Assembly (NCBI RefSeq): GCF_025602895.1
Contig: NW_026516322.1
Location: forward strand, 1-64,000
Origin: Polychytrium aggregatum
Taxonomy: Eukaryota > Chytridiomycota > Chytridiomycetes > Polychytriales
Direction of reading: 5' to 3'
Length of the DNA: 64,000 bases
The stretch's first letter is position 1, and every line of letters begins with the position of its first letter. Positions 53,158 through 62,330 of this stretch are shown here, piece by piece. A program made the position numbers and the translations under genes. Below the pieces are notes generated by a model. The model ran no database searches. It saw nothing but the letters and a program-made list of their open reading frames with translations, and had not been told where the DNA came from.

Positions 53158-54810
53158 ATGGCAAACCCACAGCTCCCAACCCCGTATCCGCACCCGTTGG
53201 CCTCGCCCTTTCCCTCAGAGTCCCCCCGGTTGGATGCTCGGTCCGACTCTCTCAAACCCGCCAGCATCAAGACCGAGCCGTTGGCCGATCTCGGACCATC
53301 CAACCTTGCATCTTCGCTTCCGCCGAGCCGAACATTTGAGTACACATCCTCGTTTCTACCAGATGCAGCCAAAATGGACATTGACGACCTGATGCAGCTC
53401 GAGGTTGCCGCCACTCTCATTTTCAATCTCCATCATGGTGCTGCTCGGCCTTGGCCCCAGGATACGAGCCTGTCCTCGTCGCAGCCGCCGCCCCTCTCAC
53501 CCTCGCTCTCAGTTTCCTCGCTCCAGCCGCCGCGGCCTGCCACGCGGTTCAGCGAGTCTATCGCCGCAGACTCCTTGCTGCTCTTTGCCATGGATGCCGA
53601 TACTAATTCAATCGGGAAGCGCCTCCGGTACTGCAGTCCAACTGCTTCCGTCGCGATGCCCTCGGAGTACTGCATTGTCCACTAACCCACCACCTCTCGC
53701 CAGTCAAACCGATCCGCTGGAATATGGCTACTGTCCGGGCCAGTCGTCGCAGTCTCCAGGATCGTCTCCGTCCTCGGGCTCAACGACGCCATCGCCATCG
53801 CCGCGCCCTGCCCACACTGCCCCATTCGGTTTGAGCGCGCCTTCGCTGAGCTCGTCGTATGAGGATTACCGCTTCCGCTTCCCTGAAATCAAGCCCGAGG
53901 GCAAGTCTTTTGATCCCTCGACAAGCGACAGCGAAGGCGAAGAAGCCGCCTTTGAATTCCGCGCCCCCAATCCTGGCTCTGCGCACTCGCGCTCTGCTCG
54001 GCCAAAGCCATCCTTGGGCCACCCCCACAGTCGCTCGGCATCCCATACTGGCAAAAAGCATCACCCGCACCCGTATCAAACGCCGAAGGTGTCCTCAAGC
54101 TGCACCGAGGAATCGGCCCCAAGCGACACCAATCTCTCGGTTTCTCCCCCAAAACACCCGAGCCTTTCCTCGTCCCCGAGGTTCCTGGGGGTTCCATCGT
54201 CCTCACCGGCCTCCATGTCCCCGACGCTATCGCAGTCGTCGCTGTCGTCCGCAAGCTCGCAACGGCGGTCGCGAAAGATGAGAACCTCCAAGAGCTCATC
54301 GTCGTCTCTTGACGAAGGGTCCAGACGAAAGGGCGCTGACTCGAGCCCGCCCAAGCCAGGTAACACATCCATCGATGGCTCCAGCTAGCCTTACCTTGCC
54401 GTCCTTTCTGGCGCTCGGTCACGAGAGCTTTTGGTGGACGAGACGGTATAGTCGATTGGTATCTTGGGTCGCCCAAGCTCGGTCCCAGCGCGATCCGATA
54501 CTGGATGGGACAGCACGACTCGTCCAGGAAATCGATTGTACCGAGTGATTGAAACCCCTCGGCTTTGTGGCGGGTGTCCACCTTGCGCTGACGTCATTCG
54601 TCCTTGACAACTTCCTCGCGCCATGCCCGGACCTGACTCTGTATCGGATGTGACTGCGTGTGAGCAGCACAAGCGCAACGGCACTGCCACTACTGCATGG
54701 CGACGCAGACGCCCATGTGGCGGCATGGCCCTCCCGAGTACCCTGATCTGTGCAATCGCTGTGGTGTCAAGTACATGCGCGGTCGGCTGATCTCCAAGAA
54801 AGAATCATAA
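53158..54810 (+). CDS. GATA-type zinc-finger transcription factor (type IVb finger)
   Basis: A 422-residue nuclear regulator; model join(53158..53627, 53704..54359, 54668..54810), phases closing. Most of it is low-complexity Ser/Pro-rich sequence with basic patches such as RRSRKMRTSK. The C-terminal exon encodes one GATA finger, CHYCMATQTPMWRHGPPEYPDLCNRCGVKYMRGRL, with CX2C-X18-CX2C spacing, the fungal type IVb form. The finger ends 9 residues before the stop, as in many fungal single-finger factors. Intron one has a CTAAC branch site and CGCCAG acceptor. The last acceptor has three possible AG sites three bases apart (GAG, CAG, AAG near 54664-54673). The target pathway (nitrogen, light, siderophores or development) cannot be told. 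Confidence 0.9.
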
Positions 54811-55725
54811 CTGCCGCCCCCCTCACCCGCGGGGGTTGTCAATGTCATATGCAATCAGTCCCTACTTCCTCTCTCTCGGTACGTATCCGTCGTCGGTGCG
54901 TTCCCACGAGCCGCCAATCGGCTGCGATCCGGCGTCGTGCTCGCAACAACGCCTCGCTGTTATTCAATGGAGCTTCTTGACCTTCCAGCCGGTCGAATCT
55001 CGTTGATGTGTAGAATCAGGTAGGCCAGCACCCTTTTCCATCTTTCCCCCCCGTCTCCATCTGCCCTCCCCCTCATCTCAGGCGGACGCATTGGTTAACC
55101 TGTGCATCCCTCGGTTCTGCGGGGGGAAGATTGCAAGGACCAAGACGATTGATCCGATGCCATCGCCAAGCCGGCGGCATCGCTTCCTCGTGAACGGTTG
55201 CATTGTGGAACGGCGCTCTATAGCAAACATCGCTGGGCGACCAGCCCGTTGCTGCGGGGTGTCTTGCCCGCTTCGCCGTCGCATCTGGTTGGCCGACTGC
55301 CTTGTCCCTTCGCTTCTCGCTTCTCTTGCCCCTCCCCTGCACTCTGTCGTCTTACAGCGCACCCATTCAGTTTTGTCGGCCTCTGGCTCAGTTTTGGACC
55401 TGCTTCGTTTCTTCAATCGTGATGCTTCTTTGGGGGGAGGCCGGCTGCCGTCGTGGTTGGGTGCCCTGGGCCGACGCCACCCCAGATCGGCCATCGTGCC
55501 CGCAAATACACCGCACTCGCAGTTCTTTTCATGTGACGGCAGACCCTCGTCCCCACAACCTGTTCGAAGCAATGTGCTGCTGACGAATTGGCTGGCTGGT
55601 TCGCTGCGCATGCTGTCATGTGGCGTGGCCACCCCAGCATCTTGGCGCATATCCGCGAGGTGTTAAAACCGATCCGCCCAGACACGGCGGCTCTGCTCCT
55701 CTCCAGATCGAACCCAGCGCACCCC
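54811..55725. other. Spacer upstream of the N-acetyltransferase gene
   Basis: About 0.9 kb. The frame in front of the NAT start is open back to 55588 but without a convincing start. No other gene seen. Confidence 0.55.
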
Positions 55726-56925
55726 ATGAGCACCACAGAAACCACCGATCCGTTCGACCGGGCGGCATATCTCGGCCGCATCAACCTGACCGAGGAGCAA
55801 ATCCAGGCGTGCCCGCCCCAGTCCTTCGAGCTGCTCAATCTGCTCCTGTCGAGCCATCAATATGCGATCGCCTACGAGAATCTGGCGGCATGCGGGCATA
55901 TCGAGCCGCAGACCTCGCATGTCCCCTTTCCCGGGATCCGAGTCTCGCTGAACCCGAACCACATCTTCAAAAAGCTTGTCCTGGACCATCGTGGCGGCTA
56001 CTGTTTCGAACAAAACATCCTCTTTGCTCGAGCCTTGGCCGAGTTTGGCTTCACCAGCATCCAGACCGCCGCCGCCAGGGTCTCGATCACCACCCGCAAC
56101 TATGTCGATTCATCCCAGGGCCTCGAGCCCGAGCCTGTGCCGCTCTTGAGCAAGACTCATATGATCCTGCTCGTCAAAGTCGCCGATGGCCGCACCTATC
56201 TCAGCGATGTCGGATTCTCGGGGGCTGGCCAGCCTCGTGGTCCGATCGAACTGGTCCCGGATGTCGAGACGTTCTACCCCGACAGCGGCGACCGGTACAA
56301 GTTGCGGAAGGCCAACCTGAAGAGCGCTAGCCAACAATCCCCTGACGACTGGATTGCTCCTAAATGGTAATGGATGGGCGAACCGACAGAGTGACGGCAT
56401 TCGTGTGCAGGGAAGGAACAGGGTGGATTGCTTGGCTGGAGAAGACAACAGGAAGCTCGAATCAAATCAAATCAAATCGAATCAAAATCAAATCGGATAT
56501 TGGCAACCTGTGCCAGATACCCCAGCTCGCCGCTCACATGTCTCTCTCTCCCGTCGCTCCCTCTTCACAGGCTGTCAGACCACCACTCTGTCCTTCCCGA
56601 GGACGATGCCAAGGAGTCGGTGTTCTGGTTCCTTCAATACAGCCCCTCGGTTGGCCGACCCTTCTACGAGATGTACCTGTTCTCGTCCGACTCTGTGATG
56701 ACCCGAATGGACTATGAAACCTCCAACTGGTTCACGTCGACCTCACCCTACTCGCCCATCACCAATGGGGTCAAGTGCTCCATCAATACCCCTACAGGGC
56801 GTAACAGCATGGTGGACTCAGTCTGCAAGATCCGCGCAAAGGGCAAGGACGTCGTCGAGATCCAAATCGTCGATAATGCCCACAGAGCCCGAGTTCTGCG
56901 TGAATACTTCAACATCCATGTCTGA
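55726..56925 (+). CDS. Arylamine N-acetyltransferase (NAT family)
   Basis: A cytosolic enzyme transferring acetyl (or malonyl) groups from CoA to arylamines, often used in fungi to detoxify aromatic amines. Model: join(55726..56366, 56571..56925), 996 nt, 331 residues, phases closing across an intron of 204 nt. The cysteine-protease-like triad is complete: Cys93 in HRGGYCFEQN, His145 in SKTHMILLV and Asp161 in YLSDVGFSG. The N-terminal region has INLTEEQIQACPPQSFELLNLLLSSHQYAIAYENL, the typical NAT start. The C-terminal part after the intron has VFWFLQYSP, FTSTSPYSPITNGVKCSI and a tail ending FNIHV. The ATG at 55726 (MSTTETTDPFDRAAYLGRI) fits family start positions better than upstream in-frame codons. 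Confidence 0.92.
56459..56496. repeat. (AATCA)n pentanucleotide repeat in the NAT intron
   Basis: About seven imperfect copies within the intron 56367-56570. Confidence 0.85.
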
Positions 56926-57199
56926 GCTGCAGATGGACGGAGCGACACAGCCGTCGGTGGAGAAATTGTACCGCGCCGACTTGCACCGTATTCTCTGCTT
57001 GAGCTGGATGAGTTATCAGAGTATCAATGAAGCACCCATTGAATGCACACACAACAGCATAACTTGACTCAAAGTACTGATCTCCAATCTCTGGCCCGAA
57101 GAGGCATGAATGCCTGTGCCCATCAATGACGGAGGGGTGGTAGCAAGAGTGGCGATGGTGGGTGTAGGGGTATATTTGGGTGCGCTTGGTCGCGGCTCA

Positions 57200-57560
57200 T
57201 CGAGATGAAGATATCTTCGATCCTGGCACGCTGCTTGCAGAGTCTGAACATTCTCTGTGTGTGGCCGGGGAAGGTGCCCAGCCCCCATCCTGTGGTAATA
57301 CCTGTCCAACTTCGATCTGCGCTTGGCCCTCAATACCATCGCCTGCTCCTTGCTGGGGTTCTCGAGGGTCGGCCCATCCTCCATCATCGGCTGAATGGAC
57401 GTCTTGAAACCCTCGCCACCGTTTTGAGTATTCACCCACCCTCGTTCAATGCCTCACCAACCTTTCACAGCGCCTTTCGCACATGTCCAGAATGTTGCCG
57501 CCAAACTCCTCACACAATCTCTGGCGTGGGAACCATGACAACCAGACAACATGGCGACGG
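57200..57560 (-). pseudogene. Decayed LINE reverse-transcriptase fragment, left relic
   Basis: On the minus strand the frame GFKTSIQPMMEDGPTLENPSKEQAMVLRAKRRSKLDRYYH is plainly related to VFKTFVQPMLEYGLTLEVLTKQQAVTLRRAQMHCLTRL in the LINE relic at 61113-62330. A shifted frame upstream (CERRCERLVRHLNEGG) matches its KARGAADKLVKHGMSLG. Several frameshifts and stops show decay. The piece corresponds to the region after the RT palm. Confidence 0.65.
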
Positions 57561-57702
57561 AGCTGTCGAGCGGAATGTCTGAACTGTTGCGCAGCAAGCG
57601 AAGCAGGGTATCCAGAGCGAAGCAGCATCTCGGACCAAGCACAAAACCGCCGTCCTCGTTCCCATCCCACGCACACCATCCGCCAAGCCAATCCAATCCA
57701 GC

Positions 57703-58274
57703 ATGTCTCAAAAACGCACCCTCAGCTGTGATCTCACATACAGCAGTCCCGCCAAGATCGCCCGCCTCGATACGAGTCTACATGCTGTCGCCGAGACCGG
57801 TCCATCCAGCAACACCCATTCCGGCCATCCCAGCCACGTTTGTGCCTTACTCGCCTCCCACGACATCCTCACGATCTTGATCTGCAACGATGCCTTTGTC
57901 GCTGCCATCGGCATTGCGACTCTGGCTCTCCTTCCCGGCCTGGCGCCACAGTACAAGGACATCCTCTTGCTCGTTTCCGAAGATGGGAGGCTCCGTGTTG
58001 TTCAGTCTCACATCGATGGCAGGGCATCTATTCCCAACTCCAAGAGAGCCAACTTCCGCGATGTTCTTAACAGGACCAAGGAATTCATCGATGCCAACGA
58101 CTTCCTCCAGGGAGTTTTCTTCTTCCTCACACGCAGGAACGGATATCCAGCGAAGTTTGAGACATATCAGAAGGAACTGCCTCTCTGGTGGGCTTTCGCC
58201 AATTCAAGGTCGCTTCGGTGCATCATCAGCCACGAGTGGTGTGGTTTAGGTCTTCGGTATCCATTCACATTCAG
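57703..58274 (+). CDS. Unrecognised N-terminal frame in front of the LRR gene
   Basis: An open frame from ATG 57703 encodes MSQKRTLSCDLTYSSPAKIARLD and then a globular-looking region (ASHDILTILICNDAFVAAIGIATLALLPGLAPQYKDILLLVSEDGRLRVVQ...). I recognise no family. Around 58240-58280 the plausible coding frame shifts by one base into the LRR frame. Only very short GT-AG introns (25-34 nt) would join them, so either a frameshift has split the gene or the true splice sites are elsewhere. It most likely is the N-terminus of the LRR protein. Confidence 0.45.
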
Positions 58275-58276
58275 TA

Positions 58277-60664
58277 ATGACCCGAGCATATTTAGTGATG
58301 TTCATTCTATGTTCATTCTATATCATCCGTTCACTAAATCCACGAGATCAATTCAAAATACTGGACAGTTCACTTTTGTTGAACACAGAATATGCCCGCC
58401 GCTGCAGCCCAGAATATTGGTATTGTCGAACCGAAAGAACTGTGAACATTGTCCGATTCGATCATCACCCATATCACACCGACGAACAAGTGTCCAAGCT
58501 TCTCCCACACGAAGTGTATATTCTGCAAGATGCGAATCATCACCTACGCATCAGGTTGGTCAACTGTGGGGTCTCTGTGTTTTCTGACTGGCCAGAGATC
58601 CCTCGCCGCATCAGAACTCTCATCATTGATGACTCGCCGAACAGAGTCACGGACTTTGCTAGCTTCTCCGAGATGCAGCAACTCGATTACCTGAGGATTC
58701 GGTGCAACATTGTCACTCTCGAAGGAATGCCGAATACCTTGCCGAACTTGACTCTGCTCGATTTATCCGAGTGTGCGAACATCCAGAGCCTCAACGGACT
58801 CTCCCAGATACCAAGTATACTTGAAGTGAGCCTCCCTCCACTCATCGAGAACATCGAACCTCTCTATCAATACTTTGGCCAGCTTGAGATGTTGGATCTG
58901 AGCCGCTGCAGTCGAATCACATCTCTTGTTGGGTTTCCTCCGTTGCGAAAATTGAATGAGCTCAGACTTCCAAGATCCATCCAGGCTCTGGATGGATTTC
59001 CAAGCCAACTGGACTCGCTCATGGAACTGGATATATGGACATGCGATCGACTCGAGTCGCTCAAGCGATTGACGCCGATGCCGGGATTGAAGAACATCTG
59101 GCTTCCTCAATCGATCTGTCTGAAGAATGCTGTTGATATCATTCATTGGTTCCAACGATCGCCCCAATGGAGGAGTTGTTCTGTGAAGGATCGATCGCAC
59201 AATGTCCGTCTAGCATTCAATCAATTCTGGACATTGCTGAGCCTGGTATTCATCGATGCATTATCGGAGGCGAACCTATCAAACCAGTGCCTCAATGTAC
59301 TCATGGAGGAACCAAGCGAGCTACTAAATCGCTTCATGAGGACATCAGGGGTCGAGAACTTTAATGAACTAATATGTGACACTCGCATGGCAAGAGACAT
59401 GTCAGCAGAATCGAATATTCAGTTGCTTAGCGTCGATCGAGGCAGAACATACATCGGATGCTACGCTCTGGATTATGACTCCATGCTGTCTGTGCTGGAG
59501 ATTCCCACAGGGCTGGTGAACTGGAAATCTCCCTTGACAAAAGTCACAGTCCACCCTCAATCTTCTGAAAGTAGTCATCGTGATATCGACTATGTACTGC
59601 GCATCGACCAAACGGCAGAAACGATGGTCTGGTGGGACAGTAAAGCCGAGTGTCTTGTGGGAATGCCACCAAGATTCGATTATCTAAAGCACTTGGAGAT
59701 CGGCTGGTATAGTCTCAAGTCTCTCAGAGGCATGCCCGAGATGCATTTACTCGAAAAGCTCACTCTCTGGGCAGATGTTGAGGATCTTCAAGGACTACCG
59801 CCAGTGCTTCCGTCCCTCATGCATTTGGATATAAGTGATTGCGCTCGACTAAGGTCGCTCAAGGGAATGCCCGAGATGCCCAAATTGACAACATTGATAA
59901 TACCTCCATCGATACGGAGCCTGCAAGGACTGCCCAGGATCCTCTACTCGCTTCAAAGCATTGATCTCTCAAGCTGTTCTGAGCTTGCGTCGCTCAAGGA
60001 GATTCCTTATCTCCCAAACTTGAGAAAACTAACAACTCCCGAGGGACTGAAGACCTTGGACATACCCCTGAATCACATCAGCTCGCTTGAAGAGCTCGAT
60101 ATGTCGCGCTCGTCAAGTCTCGAGTCACTTGATCGCTTTCCATACACACCCAAATTGAAGATTCTGTATCTGAATGGTTCATTTTGCAACCTCCGTGGAC
60201 TGCCAAGATGCATGCCGTCGCTTCAGATCCTCTCTGCCTGGTGCACCTCGCTCACATCGCTGGAGGGGTTTCCTGAAACACCCAAACTTGAAGAGCTGGC
60301 TCTGACGTCCTCAATAACCAGCATGCGCGGTCTGCCGTCCGTATTTCCCACCTTAACGGTGTTTGCCGTTTGTGATCAAGGGAGTCCACCAAACAAAACA
60401 AGCCTCCAGGAATGCCACATCATGCCCAATCTTCAGCGTCTCAAGCTCTCTGGATCGATCCGATCATTCCGGGGGCTCCCTGAGTCCTTGATGAGGCTCC
60501 TGGAACCGGATCTATCTTCATGCTCCAATCTGCAATCGATCGAAGGACTCCCACGTATGCCTCTGCTCCAGAGGTTGAGACGCGGTGGCATGCGGAAGTC
60601 AATATTCGATGAGTTAGTGGCCCGACTGAGGACTGATTCACCGCAACTGAGCGTATCTGGATGA
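58277..60664 (+). CDS. Leucine-rich-repeat protein
   Basis: A 795-codon open frame without stops or visible introns. From about codon 115 it is made of repeats of the pattern LxxLDLSxCxxLxSLxGxPxMPxLxxLxLPxSIxSLxGLP, roughly 45 residues per double unit. At least five repeats come before, and about nine after, a central non-repeat block (about residues 290-450). Examples are LEMLDLSRCSRITSLVGFPPLRKLNELRLPRSIQALDGFP and LRSLKGMPEMPKLTTLIIPPSIRSLQGLP. LRR arrays bind protein partners; no enzymatic domain or signal peptide is clear. Base composition is visibly more AT-rich than the neighbouring genes, and LINE relics lie on both sides, so it may belong to an expanded or acquired family. The ATG at 58277 is simply the first in frame; the real start is probably upstream. 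Confidence 0.72.
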   Translation: MTRAYLVMFILCSFYIIRSLNPRDQFKILDSSLLLNTEYARRCSPEYWYCRTERTVNIVRFDHHPYHTDEQVSKLLPHEVYILQDANHHLRIRLVNCGVSVFSDWPEIPRRIRTLIIDDSPNRVTDFASFSEMQQLDYLRIRCNIVTLEGMPNTLPNLTLLDLSECANIQSLNGLSQIPSILEVSLPPLIENIEPLYQYFGQLEMLDLSRCSRITSLVGFPPLRKLNELRLPRSIQALDGFPSQLDSLMELDIWTCDRLESLKRLTPMPGLKNIWLPQSICLKNAVDIIHWFQRSPQWRSCSVKDRSHNVRLAFNQFWTLLSLVFIDALSEANLSNQCLNVLMEEPSELLNRFMRTSGVENFNELICDTRMARDMSAESNIQLLSVDRGRTYIGCYALDYDSMLSVLEIPTGLVNWKSPLTKVTVHPQSSESSHRDIDYVLRIDQTAETMVWWDSKAECLVGMPPRFDYLKHLEIGWYSLKSLRGMPEMHLLEKLTLWADVEDLQGLPPVLPSLMHLDISDCARLRSLKGMPEMPKLTTLIIPPSIRSLQGLPRILYSLQSIDLSSCSELASLKEIPYLPNLRKLTTPEGLKTLDIPLNHISSLEELDMSRSSSLESLDRFPYTPKLKILYLNGSFCNLRGLPRCMPSLQILSAWCTSLTSLEGFPETPKLEELALTSSITSMRGLPSVFPTLTVFAVCDQGSPPNKTSLQECHIMPNLQRLKLSGSIRSFRGLPESLMRLLEPDLSSCSNLQSIEGLPRMPLLQRLRRGGMRKSIFDELVARLRTDSPQLSVSG

Positions 60665-61112
60665 AATCCTCGCTTCATCACACTATCATCGATCAGCCTC
60701 AGTCCAGATGGTGACGAAAGTAAGGTCAGGTGAAGAAGAGAACAACCTGGGTGGTGATGAGTGATCATGGATTCATCGATAACCCTCTGTTGATGCATCG
60801 TGCTGCGGCTGCTTTCCCGGAGCAAATCTTGGGTTCGTTCATGTGGCAGCATGAAATGACCGACTAGTACAATGCCTCGGTGTATCGGATTGCTCTGGAA
60901 CATCAATACATCAGTACATACAACCCGCCTCAGGGGATTGTCGGCGACTCAGTGATGAGGTCATGGTCTGGGGTGCAGCCAAAGAAAGCCACACCGACAT
61001 CATACCGACAACTGGACCTGATCCTTTCGACCAAAATGTTGACGATGCTCCGGACACGGCTCCAGATGCCGCTCAAGATCTTGTGCCCGGTCGCTGCTTG
61101 CAGTTCGGTATC
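60665..61112. other. Spacer between LRR gene and LINE relic
   Basis: No gene seen. It may include the 3' untranslated end of the minus-strand LINE. Confidence 0.5.
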
Positions 61113-62330
61113 TCATGAATAGTTGAAAATAGAGCGAATGAAAAGAGAGCCGACAGCCATTTCTTTCTGTTTCTCGGTCGGAATCTCAACGTCCTGATTG
61201 CGCAAGGTGATGAGGCCGCATGCGAGATGCATCGCTCTGTAAGATATGTTCCGCACCACTCTGAAGAGTCGGGTCAGACAGTGCATCTGTGCTCGTCTGA
61301 GTGTCACGGCTTGCTGCTTCGTGAGCACTTCGAGGGTCAGTCCATACTCGAGCATGGGCTGAACGAAGGTCTTGAACACCCTCGTCACCGTCTTGGCCGA
61401 GTATCGTCCCAGGCTCATTCCGTGCTTCACCAGCTTGTCGGCGGCACCTCTAGCCTTGTGAGTGATGTTCTGGATCTGGTGATCCATCCTGAAGCCGTTG
61501 ATGTCGACGATGGCTCCGAGGTGCCAGAACTCCTTGGCGACTGGCAGCTCCTTGCCGTACAGGTGCACCTTGGCATCCTTCTCTGGGTGCTGTTCGGTGA
61601 ACATCACCTCGCACTTCGGGGGCGAGAACTGGTATCGATTCTCGATGCTGTGGGCCTCGCAGATGTCGAGGAGACGCTGGGTCTGGTTGGGGCGGCAGAT
61701 GAGCCACCCCATCGTCGGCAAACCACAGTGAGCTGGTTTTGGACTTTTTCGGTCCTCACCCAGTCCAATGCGTGTCGCTTGAGCTGGCCGTTGAGGTTGC
61801 TCCGGCTCTCTGACAATTTGCGAATCTCTTGGCCTGCTCGTGAATCCTCCATATCATCTTGATGCGTGCTTGGCCAATGACTGTCTCGGCGACTGTGTTG
61901 ATTGCGTTGGTGGCGATATTCCAGGCATGGCCGATCGCCTGCCGGGCCTCGACTTGGCTGGCGGGGACTTCGGTGCATCGGCCGATTACTTCCAGGACGA
62001 CAGGATGTCGAGTGCCTTGTTGTATCGGTCCTCGATTTCTGGTCCTCCAGCTTTTTGAAGTTTCCCTGCCACGCGTCGACCTTGAGAATCGGGCCGTCTC
62101 TGGCTCCTATCTCGGAGGCAGTGATGTAGTCTATGGTGGACTTTCACTTCCATTGGATCCTGGACATTGTGACATTGTGTCTTGGCACTACACCTTGGGA
62201 CATCCGGATGCCGGGAACCGAAAGGAGCAGGTGCCATGACCATTTTCTCTTCCAAATGAACTCCTTGCCCAACGGCTCGAGACCAAAACATCCACGCAGC
62301 CTTGAGCTTGGTTGCTGAGGGTCGCTCAGC
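61113..62330 (-). mobile_element. Non-LTR retrotransposon (LINE) relic with reverse-transcriptase fragment
   Basis: The minus-strand frame 61721-61113 encodes a stretch typical of the region after the LINE RT palm: RYQFSPPKCEVMF, VHLYGKELPVAKEFWHLGAIVDINGFRMDHQI, then the thumb-like FKTFVQPMLEYGLTLEVLTKQQAVTLRRAQ, ending at a stop. Upstream, in frames that shift repeatedly, are STIDYITASE at about 62130 (the end of an APE-type endonuclease usually has an S-IDYI motif) and a helical linker (EDRYNKALDILSSWK, ARIKMIWRIHEQAKRFA). The RT fingers and palm with the catalytic FADD-type motif are missing, so this is an internally deleted, dead copy. Confidence 0.72.

Noticed and set aside
51394-53392. 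Overlapping frames of 463 and 544 codons on the plus strand
   Set aside because: They run through the divergent VTC4/GATA promoter region, lack any motif, overlap each other in different frames, and have the Arg/Ala/Cys bias of GC-rich noncoding DNA.
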